From CAZCGA01 sp964498075 (GTDB lineage: Bacteria > Desulfobacterota > Binatia > HRBIN30): 53,752 nucleotides of DNA. Positions 47,518 through 53,752 of this stretch are shown here, in pieces; position 1 is the first letter of the stretch, and each line of letters begins with the position of its first letter. The translations under genes and the position numbers were made by a program. Where the stretch lies: positions 1-53,752 of the forward strand of contig CAZCGA010000032.1 of assembly GCA_964498075.1 (NCBI GenBank). The letters are read 5' to 3'. The notes under the pieces are model-generated. The model had not been told where the DNA came from, did not search any database, and was given only the letters and a program-made list of their open reading frames with translations.

Positions 47518-48699
47518 TTAGTCGACGTAGGCGCGCAGCCCTTGGCCTTCGCAGATCGGCAGCAGCTGCTTTAGGGCGCGGGCTTCGAGCTGACGGATGC
47601 GCTCGCGGCTGACGCCGTAGCGACGTCCGACCTCTTCGAGTGTGAGCGATTGATGATCCGTCGTCCCGAAGCGCAGGCGGAGGATGTCGGCCTCGCGTTG
47701 CGGCAGGCGCGACAGCGCCGCCTCGAGCTGCTGACTCAGGTCGACCGCGGCGGCGCCGCGTTCCGGATCGTCCGTGTCGCTGGCCAGCAGTTGCTCCAGC
47801 GTCCGGTCGTCGTCGGTGCCGAGCGGCGAGTCGAGCGACAGGCACTGGAAGTTCTGGGTCATGGTTGTGAGCCGGTCGGGATCCACGCCGCTGGCCTCGG
47901 CCAGTGCCACCTGGTCCACCTCGCCGTCGTTCTCGGTCTGCAGGCGCTGGGTTTCGCGTCCCACCTTGCGGCGGAGCTGGTTCCAGTGCACGGGAGTGCG
48001 AATCAAGCCGCCGTGCACGTCGCCGGCGCGGCCGATCTGTTGCCAGATCCACCATACCGCGTAGGTTGCGAACTTAACCTCCTTGGCCGGGTCGTACTTC
48101 TCGACGGCGCGGATCAACCCGAGCGTGCCTTCCTGCACCATATCGAGGAAGGAGACGCCGGTGCGGCGATAGCGTTTGGCGAAGGAGATGACCAGGCGTA
48201 GGTTGGCCTCGATCATGCGGTCGCGCAGCTTGCGATACTCCTGCAGCTCCTTCTCCAGCGCGTCGACGAACTCGCGCAGGCGCAAGCGCGTGGCGAGCTG
48301 CACATCGGCGCGACGCCGCGACCGCGCCACCCCACGGGCGTAACGCAGCACGGCGACGGTTTCGCGTTCACGAAAATCGTCCGAGGGGCGAATCACGCTG
48401 CGGCCATGCCGCGGCAGGGCCGCCGCGGTGACCCGCGGAAAGCGCCGCAGCAGCCGGCGGATACGGTTGCGGGCGCGGACGATGCCACGCGCAATGGTCT
48501 GCTCCTCCTCCGGGATGAGCAGCGCGGTCGCCCCCACATCCTGGAAAAAATGCGATTGCAGGTCATAGTCGCCGAGATCCCCCTGGGTTTCCGGCTCCTG
48601 CTCTTTGAGCTCATCGGACGGAGAGCTGGCATCGAGCTCGTCATCCAACGTGTCTTCGTCTTCCATTTTCAGCGCAAGCGCGCCAAAACCATCATCCAT
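47518..48699 (-). CDS. sigma-70 family (group 2, RpoD/RpoS-like) sigma factor
   Basis: A 393-residue sigma factor. An acidic N-terminus without region 1.1 precedes region 1.2 (~47-80, DVGATALLIPEEEQTIARG), an Arg-rich insert (~78-135), region 2 (~160-230; ANLRLVISFAKRYRR, TYAVWWIWQQIGRA), region 3 and region 4 with the HTH LTLEEVGRRYGVSRERIRQL. It directs RNA polymerase to a stress or stationary-phase set. AAGGACC precedes the ATG. The 270-base gap to the DksA-like gene has a possible TTGACT-17-TAAGCG promoter. Confidence 0.9.
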   Translation of the reverse strand: MDDGFGALALKMEDEDTLDDELDASSPSDELKEQEPETQGDLGDYDLQSHFFQDVGATALLIPEEEQTIARGIVRARNRIRRLLRRFPRVTAAALPRHGRSVIRPSDDFRERETVAVLRYARGVARSRRRADVQLATRLRLREFVDALEKELQEYRKLRDRMIEANLRLVISFAKRYRRTGVSFLDMVQEGTLGLIRAVEKYDPAKEVKFATYAVWWIWQQIGRAGDVHGGLIRTPVHWNQLRRKVGRETQRLQTENDGEVDQVALAEASGVDPDRLTTMTQNFQCLSLDSPLGTDDDRTLEQLLASDTDDPERGAAAVDLSQQLEAALSRLPQREADILRLRFGTTDHQSLTLEEVGRRYGVSRERIRQLEARALKQLLPICEGQGLRAYVD

Positions 48700-48822
48700 G
48701 GTCCTTCTACCTCTATGAACTCCGATTCGAACGTGTCGAGAGACGTCGGGGATGTTGAGCGGTTAGACGGCTGCCCTGTGGGCAAATTCAATGCTGCGCC
48801 GCCTCCCCAACCGGTGGTGCAT

Positions 48823-48851
48823 GTAACCGCTTACCCTGGACGGCGCCCACA
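48823..48851 (-). promoter_or_regulatory. possible promoter of the sigma factor gene
   Basis: On the minus strand TTGACT (48846-48851 region) and TAAGCG are 17 bases apart, about 125 bases upstream of the start codon. The -10 is weak, so this is a low-confidence call. Confidence 0.25.
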
Positions 48852-48969
48852 GTCAATCTGCGCGTAGGGAAAATTTCCTCAGCTGGCGTAGGATGATGTA
48901 CGGGGCCGTCCTCCCGGCGCGCTCCAGACCTATGCCGATGTCCGGAACCGCAAGGCCTTCCGGGCTCAT

Positions 48970-49743
48970 TCATTCTTCGTCGGGTACGGGCTCGCCCGGC
49001 GCCACGAAATCGATGCCCTGCTCAGTGGCTTCCGTCACGTCCTCGGTTCCCGGCGGCTCGTCCCAGCGTTTGGTCTCGGGTCCGATATCCTCCTTGCTGC
49101 GATCGTCGCGCTCCCACAGGATTTCTTTCACCTGGACGCGATCGGTCACTGCCATCAGGCCCATGACGTCGGTGACCGTGTGGAGCAGAATCTTGTGCTC
49201 CTTCTCGCTCGGGAGCGCGCCCCCGAGATACACCACCCCGTGGTGGCAGACGATGCGAAGTTCCTCCAAGTCCACCCGGCCGTCGTCGCGGACGTGCTCG
49301 CGGACCGCCTCTTCGAGCTCGCTGGCGCTGAGCAGGCTGTACTCCCCAGGTACGGGTCCCGAACGCGGCGGCTCCTCGACGGTACTCTCCTCCCGCTCGC
49401 CGCGTTCCGCGCGCTCCGCACAGCCGCGGCAGGACGGTGTTGCGGGCAGAGCGGTCAGCCGCTGGCGCGGGATTGTGGCGCCACAGCCCAGGCAGACGCC
49501 ATAGGCGCCGGCCGCGAGACGCTCCAGAGCGTCATCGATGGCCTCCAACTCGGCCTTGCCGCGATTGTCCAGGCGCGACAGCAGTCGGGTCGTGCGCTCG
49601 TCCTGTGCCGCCTCCTCGAGCTCGCTCTCCCGCTCATCCGCCAGGGCGTGCAGATCGGCTTCCACATGCGCGACCTCGGCGAACAATGCCTGGCGCTGGC
49701 GAAGCAGCGTACGACGGAAGCCTTGCGCGACTCTGGGGTTCAT
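48970..49743 (-). CDS. DksA/TraR zinc-finger protein fused to a BON domain
   Basis: A 257-residue protein. A coiled-coil-like N-terminus (1-75) leads to a C4 zinc finger, Cys84, 87, 105, 108 (YGVCLGCGATIP ... PSCRGC), the DksA/TraR signature. Residues ~139-206 form a BON-like domain (SELEEAVREHVRDDG, VYLGGALPSEKEH, DVMGLMAVTDRVQV), normally found in periplasmic lipid-interacting proteins. An acidic tail follows. DksA proteins bind the RNA polymerase secondary channel; the usual DxxDxA tip is not evident, so its activity may differ. It lies between the sigma factor and PurU, divergent from PurU. Confidence 0.8.
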   Translation of the reverse strand: MNPRVAQGFRRTLLRQRQALFAEVAHVEADLHALADERESELEEAAQDERTTRLLSRLDNRGKAELEAIDDALERLAAGAYGVCLGCGATIPRQRLTALPATPSCRGCAERAERGEREESTVEEPPRSGPVPGEYSLLSASELEEAVREHVRDDGRVDLEELRIVCHHGVVYLGGALPSEKEHKILLHTVTDVMGLMAVTDRVQVKEILWERDDRSKEDIGPETKRWDEPPGTEDVTEATEQGIDFVAPGEPVPDEE

Positions 49744-49891
49744 CGGGCCGCTCCTTTTCTTCCGGCGACAGTGTAATCACGGTTCGGTGGCAATGCTACC
49801 CACGGCGCGCTTTCGGACGTCGGCTGCGCGGTTTGACGCTCTGAGGGATTCTACCTAAGGTAGCGTGCCGAGCGGTCGGGAGCGTTGGGGA

Positions 49892-50767
49892 ATGGCAAAG
49901 AGCTTGGCGGTCATATCGGTGATCGGGCACGATCAGAAGGGGGTCGTGGCGCGCATCTCCACCTACCTGGCGGCGTGCAACATCAACATCGAGGACATCG
50001 AGCAGCGCGTGATGGAAGGGCTCTTCATCATGACGATGCTGGTCGACTTGAACGACCTGCGGATCAACCTCGACGAGCTGATCCTCGGCCTCAAGGGCAT
50101 CGGCGACGAGATCCACATGGAGGTGACGATTCGGCTCCACGGGCGCCGGGAGCCGCGGCGCGTGGCGCTTCTGGTCAGCCGCGAACCCCACTGCCTCGAA
50201 CGGCTGATCGCCGACCGCGATGCGGGTCTGCTGAGCGGAGAGTTGGTCGTGGTGCTGTCGAATCACGATGTCCTGCAGCCCATCGCGACGGCCGCCGGCA
50301 TCCCATTTTTCGCATCCCCGTCGACGGACAAGGCCGCGCACGAGGCGTTCCTGCTGGACCAGCTCAAGGCGTATCGGGCTGACCTAGTCGTGCTCGCCCG
50401 CTACATGCAGATCCTCGGCCCCGCCGTCGTCGATCGGTACCCCAGCCGGATCATCAACATTCACCCGTCGCTGCTGCCGTACCACCCGGGAGGCAACGCC
50501 TACAAGCAAGCCTACGAGGAAGGGGTGCGCGTTTCGGGCTGCACCGCGCACTTCGTGACGGAGCAACTCGACCAGGGCCCGGTCATCCTCCAAGACGTGT
50601 TTCACATCCGCGTCGGCGAAGACACGTTGGAGGACGTCAAGGCGCGCGGCAAGGAGCTCGAAGCCAAGGTCTTGTCGCAGGCGCTGCAGCTGTGTCTCAA
50701 CGATCAGCTGGTGGTGAAGGACAAGAAGGTCATCTTCCGTCCCGGACACCTGCAGGCCGCCGTCTAG
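49892..50767 (+). CDS. purU: formyltetrahydrofolate deformylase
   Basis: A 291-residue protein: N-terminal ACT domain (LAVISVIGHDQKGVVARIST, EQRVMEGLFIMTM) and a C-terminal formyltransferase-fold hydrolase. The catalytic Asn/His/Asp are in RIINIHPSLLPYHPGGNAY and TEQLDQGPVILQ. It hydrolyses 10-formyl-THF to formate and THF, balancing one-carbon units and feeding PurT. GGGAG nine bases before the ATG. The stop is at the edge of a nested inverted repeat. Confidence 0.85.
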   Translation: MAKSLAVISVIGHDQKGVVARISTYLAACNINIEDIEQRVMEGLFIMTMLVDLNDLRINLDELILGLKGIGDEIHMEVTIRLHGRREPRRVALLVSREPHCLERLIADRDAGLLSGELVVVLSNHDVLQPIATAAGIPFFASPSTDKAAHEAFLLDQLKAYRADLVVLARYMQILGPAVVDRYPSRIINIHPSLLPYHPGGNAYKQAYEEGVRVSGCTAHFVTEQLDQGPVILQDVFHIRVGEDTLEDVKARGKELEAKVLSQALQLCLNDQLVVKDKKVIFRPGHLQAAV

Positions 50768-50768
50768 G

Positions 50769-50897
50769 GCCTGCTGTAAAAGGCTTCGGAGACCCTTCGA
50801 CAAGCTCAGGGTGAGCGGGAAAAAGTAGGAAACACGGGGAGGGGAACCGCTCATGCTGAGCCTGTCGAAGCATTGGGCAGGGTTTTTCAGCAGCCTG
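50769..50897. repeat. nested inverted repeat between purU and the lipoprotein gene
   Basis: An outer pair (GCCTGCTGTAAAA near 50770; TTTTTCAGCAGCCTGC to 50897) encloses an inner pair of the CGACAAGCTCAG family (50793-50817, 50847-50871). The ends abut the stop codons of both convergent genes. Confidence 0.8.
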
Positions 50898-50902
50898 CTA
50901 GA

Positions 50903-51349
50903 CTAGGGTTCGGTGATCACCACCTTTTCGACGTGCACCGTCCCTGCAGCGCTGCCGCCGGGCTGGTCGACGAACGTGAGGCGCAGTGCCGTGGGGCCGC
51001 TGGTGCGTGCCTCAGCATGAAACGGATACGGCTGCAGCTCGGTCGATTCCACCCGTGCGCCGCCGATACGGTGGGCGGCGAGCCACACCTCGATCGGTGC
51101 CGGCTGGTCGCCCGAGGCGATTGCAGCCGTGACCGTGATGGTGACGGTGCCGGCATCGACGTAGATGACCGAGTCGACCGCCGCGCCGGCCTGCATGCTC
51201 AAGGTGCCGTCGGGATGCGCGGTGCACGCCCCGGTCTTGCGCATGCCCGCGGGGGCCAGCGTCAGGACGCCCGGCACGGGACGCGTGCACGCGGCGAGCA
51301 GCGCGAGGGTGACGAAGACGGCGCGACGAAGCAGGGGCGGACGGCACAT
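50903..51349 (-). CDS. lipoprotein with CBM-like beta-sandwich domain
   Basis: A 148-residue protein. The signal RRAVFVTLALLAAC has a lipobox (LAAC). The mature part (SVIYVDAGTVTITVTAAIA, PIEVWLAAHRIGG, TELQPYPFHAEAR, TALRLTFVDQPG) resembles a CBM60-type calcium-dependent xylan-binding or similar beta-sandwich module. It probably sits on a membrane facing outward and binds a polysaccharide or ligand. ATG 51349 puts the lipobox at the usual distance; a longer frame starts at 51409. Confidence 0.6.
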   Translation of the reverse strand: MCRPPLLRRAVFVTLALLAACTRPVPGVLTLAPAGMRKTGACTAHPDGTLSMQAGAAVDSVIYVDAGTVTITVTAAIASGDQPAPIEVWLAAHRIGGARVESTELQPYPFHAEARTSGPTALRLTFVDQPGGSAAGTVHVEKVVITEP

Positions 51350-51458
51350 GGGTACGTGCGCGATACCGGCCTGCGCCGCGCGGGTCAACCCCATCCGGCC
51401 CGCGCCCACGAATCAGCTTGAGATAGACGTCGAGGTCGTGTCATAAGGGAAGCGAGCT

Positions 51459-51758
51459 ATGAGTGATGGGATATTCACATCCGAGGCGCAGATGCGCCCA
51501 CTAGTGTCGGTTTCGGCAACCGGCCCGATGGGCTTCGGCCGTGCGGCATGGGACCGCTGGAAGAAAATTGCCCGTGCGGTCGGGGTGGTCCAGACCCGCA
51601 TCCTCATGGTGATCTTCTATTTCATCTTCGTATTTCCGATCGGTTTGATCATGCGACTGCGCGGTGATCCGCTACGCCTCAAGCCGCGTACCGGGAGCAA
51701 CTGGACTCCGCACCACCAAGAACCCGCGAGCCTCGAGAGCGCTCGCCGGCAGTTCTGA
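51459..51758 (+). CDS. SxtJ-like small membrane protein
   Basis: A 99-residue protein. The core DRWKKIARAVGVVQTRILMVIFYFI, shown here in part, then FVFPIGLIMRLRGDPLRLKP matches the SxtJ/small-membrane-protein family often found next to glycosyl or carbamoyl transferases in polysaccharide loci. One TM helix (~44-66). Role unknown. It precedes the GT39-like gene by 78 bases on the same strand. Confidence 0.6.
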   Translation: MSDGIFTSEAQMRPLVSVSATGPMGFGRAAWDRWKKIARAVGVVQTRILMVIFYFIFVFPIGLIMRLRGDPLRLKPRTGSNWTPHHQEPASLESARRQF

Positions 51759-51836
51759 CGCCGTTCTTGGCGCCGACGCGGCACGCGTCCGGGTCGTGAC
51801 CTCGGCCGGTCGCCGGTTCCAGAGCTTGGCTTGTAG

Positions 51837-53618
51837 ATGCGGACAGCGCTTTTGCGGCGGGCCCTGTACGGGGCGCTGACACTCATCGTCTTGGCGAGCG
51901 CGCTGCCGCGCCTCACGGAGTTGGGTCGCGACGGCTTCGCCACCCGTGAGATCGTCCACATCAACGCGGTCGATGCGCTGCAGTCACGGCTACGACTCGC
52001 GGCGGAGCGTACACCAGCGGCGGGCTTCGGGCCGGGGGTTCTGGCCACCACATTGGCGTTGCGGTACGGGTACGGCGAGTCGACGCTGCGGCTGCCGGGT
52101 GCCGTTGCCGGTACGCTGGCAGTGCTTGCGGTGTGGGTTCTGGGCCGGGCGATATTCGGAACCTGGGTCTCCGTCTATGCCGTCGTGCTGCTGGCGTTGT
52201 CGCCGTTGCACGTGTGGCTGTCGCGCACCGTCGGCACCGACGTGTGGTTGAGCTTGCTGGCGCCACTCACGGCGTTGGCGTTTTGGCGCGCGGTGCAAGC
52301 CCCGGAAGCGACGTGGCGGTGGGGAGCTCTCGCGGCGCTAGCGCTGGCGTGTGCGACCGACTACCAGGGGGTGCTGCTCCTCGCCGCCCTCGCGGTGTAC
52401 GCCGCCGTCGTGTGCGTCCGTGATCCGGCGAGGATCCCCGTCAGCTCATGTCTGCGGATGGTGGGCATCGCTGCACTCGCGGGTGTCGTGGCCGCGTACG
52501 TTCTGCCGCGACCCGGGGGCTCCTTGGTGCCGGTGCGTCCGGGTTGGTGGTTGATTGCGTACATCACGAACCTGCTGGCGGCGGGCCCGGCCGATGCCCC
52601 CCTGGCAGCCTCGGCGTTGGCGGCGGCGGCACTGCTGGGAGCGGCGTGGGCCGCCCGCACCGTGGAGGGGGGCGGATTGATCGTGGCCTGGGCGGTCGCC
52701 GGGATCTGCGGCCTTGTAGGTCGCGCCTGGCGGTTGCGCACTCCGCTTGCGCCGGAGCATTTCAGCATGGTGCTTCCGGCCTACCTCCTGCTGGCGGCGG
52801 CAGGGTTCGGTCGCATCGAATCGATTGCCAGGCGGGTCGCCTCTGCCCGCTGGGCAGCGGTGATGCAAGCGGGTGTGCTCGTGCTACTACCGCTGATCGA
52901 ACTGCCGGCGCTGGCCGACTATTTTCATCAGCCGCCGCCGTCATGGCGCGAGGTGGGCGCCATCTTGGATCGCAACGCGGGTCCGGACGACATCGTCGTC
53001 CCCATGCAAGAACGCGACAGCGTCGCCTTTTACGCGCCGCGACTGGAGAGCCATATCCAGCTGCCAACCCGACCGGCCATAGTTCCCGCCTTCTTCGTTC
53101 ACCGGAAGCGCGGCTGGGTGGTCGCCCCGGCTGCTGCGCGGTTGTACGCCGGGTGGAAGCGAGTCGAGGAGTTCTTCGAGCGCCTCCCGCCGGTCGAGCT
53201 GAGCGCCGGGGCGGACATCCAGGTGTGGTACGTTGGGCAGACCGGTCGCGATCAGTTGCTCTTTGAGGCGGCATTCTTCGACTTGCCGACGGCGACCCTG
53301 GTGCGTGGCGACTTGCTCATGGATATCCTGCGGGTGGCCGGTCCGGCTCCCCCTGTGTTGTGGAAGGTCGATCAGATCGCCCTGTCACGCGATCCGCTCG
53401 ATCTGCGCAATCCCGCGCTGTTGAACGTCGTCTATTACCTGGCCGAGCATGAGCACGGCGACCGCGCCGCATCGCTCGCCTATCGCCTCGCCACCGCCGA
53501 GCCGAATTGGCCGGAAGCCCAGGAGGCGCTCGCCGCCTTTCAGGGTGAGGGGACGGCTGTCCCGCAAGCGACGGAGAGCACACCGCCGCCTACCGCCGAA
53601 CCGACAGGGTCCCGCTGA
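51837..53618 (+). CDS. GT39/ArnT-like integral-membrane glycosyltransferase
   Basis: A 593-residue membrane protein with about ten TM segments in residues 1-360 (LVLASALPRLTELG, TLAVLAVWVLGRAIFG, VYAVVLLALSPLHVWLSR, LAALALACATDYQGVLLLAAL-type stretches). The LSPLHVWLSRTVGTDVW motif and topology fit the PMT/dolichyl-phosphate-mannose transferase group. The C-terminal ~230 residues form an extracytoplasmic domain (DDIVVPMQERDSVAFYAPRL) ending in a Pro/Thr tail. It probably transfers a polyprenyl-linked sugar. The start at ATG 51837 has no clear Shine-Dalgarno. Confidence 0.7.
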   Translation: MRTALLRRALYGALTLIVLASALPRLTELGRDGFATREIVHINAVDALQSRLRLAAERTPAAGFGPGVLATTLALRYGYGESTLRLPGAVAGTLAVLAVWVLGRAIFGTWVSVYAVVLLALSPLHVWLSRTVGTDVWLSLLAPLTALAFWRAVQAPEATWRWGALAALALACATDYQGVLLLAALAVYAAVVCVRDPARIPVSSCLRMVGIAALAGVVAAYVLPRPGGSLVPVRPGWWLIAYITNLLAAGPADAPLAASALAAAALLGAAWAARTVEGGGLIVAWAVAGICGLVGRAWRLRTPLAPEHFSMVLPAYLLLAAAGFGRIESIARRVASARWAAVMQAGVLVLLPLIELPALADYFHQPPPSWREVGAILDRNAGPDDIVVPMQERDSVAFYAPRLESHIQLPTRPAIVPAFFVHRKRGWVVAPAAARLYAGWKRVEEFFERLPPVELSAGADIQVWYVGQTGRDQLLFEAAFFDLPTATLVRGDLLMDILRVAGPAPPVLWKVDQIALSRDPLDLRNPALLNVVYYLAEHEHGDRAASLAYRLATAEPNWPEAQEALAAFQGEGTAVPQATESTPPPTAEPTGSR

Positions 53619-53683
53619 GTCCTCCTTCAGACTTTCAGAGGCTTTGCACGAGAAGTGGGAATCGCTGCGCCCACGACGCTCAG

Positions 53684-53725
53684 AAACTCATCCCCCGAAC
53701 CCCCTTCTCTTGGGAAGAGAAGGGG
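53684..53725. repeat. hairpin repeat, truncated by the window end
   Basis: AAACTCATCCCCC is followed by CCCCTTCTCTTGGGAAGAGAAGGGG, matching the left half of the element at 26022-26120. The region after the GT39-like stop (53619-53752) contains nothing else recognised. Confidence 0.7.
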
Positions 53726-53752
53726 GCTGGATCGCAGAACATCAGCTTTGCC

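Noticed and set aside
1..53752. tRNA or rRNA genes
   Set aside because: No stretch with a GGTTCGAATCC-type T-arm and matching acceptor stem, and no rRNA-like sequence, was found by reading; a covariance-model scan would settle it.

Overview
The window is about 53.7 kb of high-GC bacterial chromosome. No rRNA or tRNA gene, phage block or CRISPR array was seen. The gene set suggests an uncultured soil or sediment lineage related to the old Deltaproteobacteria, possibly Binatota-like. It includes several zinc-ribbon/nucleotide-cyclase/STAND-ATPase paralogues, two F420-type luciferase-like oxidoreductases, a P450, a CaiB-type CoA transferase, PhyH, DUF5666/DUF6502 proteins, dockerin-type secreted proteins, and many dispersed palindromic repeats. 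The taxonomic placement is an inference.

Layout. Positions 1-9100 hold one intact cyclase/ATPase gene (1818-5291), the 3' part of a second, and at least three broken copies mixed with toxin-antitoxin pieces: a MazF-type pair with its operator, an orphan RHH antitoxin with its operator, and a Phd/YefM antitoxin. Positions 9114-11966 carry a secreted cohesin/dockerin-like protein and a small operon (hypothetical, serine hydrolase, DUF309). Positions 12083-14320 carry a MetE-like Zn methyltransferase and a fur-dps pair with a probably leaderless promoter. Positions 14317-18622 carry a DprE2/DprE1-like pair, a lactonase-like hydrolase and a deaminase, separated by GTAGGGGC-type inverted-repeat elements. 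Positions 18783-22830 carry a CoA transferase, a Uma2 nuclease, a P450 and an F420 oxidoreductase.

Positions 22850-26120 look like a lower-GC accessory patch of small genes. It ends in a DUF559 nuclease bracketed by hairpin repeats. Positions 26191-30981 form a same-strand metabolic cluster (aldo-keto reductase, acyl-CoA dehydrogenase-like flavoprotein, then a coupled operon of enoyl-CoA hydratase, nitroreductase, ABM monooxygenase and PhyH). A membrane-anchored MutS-like ATPase follows. Positions 32966-36515 (minus strand) form a compact operon: a HalD/BesD-like non-heme iron oxygenase, an aspartase-family lyase with altered active-site residues, and an aldehyde dehydrogenase. This looks like an undescribed amino-acid pathway.

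Positions 36735-42191 (minus) hold a GH36-like protein, the DUF6502-DUF5666 pair and a secreted protein with 24 mature cysteines. Positions 42452-53618 hold mostly housekeeping genes: an F420 oxidoreductase, RNase R, an MBL hydrolase, a Tam-like methyltransferase, a group-2 sigma factor, a DksA-BON fusion, PurU, a lipoprotein, an SxtJ-like membrane protein and a GT39-like glycosyltransferase.

The most distinctive feature at the DNA level is the number of dispersed inverted repeats of several families. They supply stop codons to neighbouring genes and lie inside linkers of the cyclase/ATPase paralogues without breaking the frame. No gene-free stretch exceeds about 300 bases; the gaps are described where they hold something.
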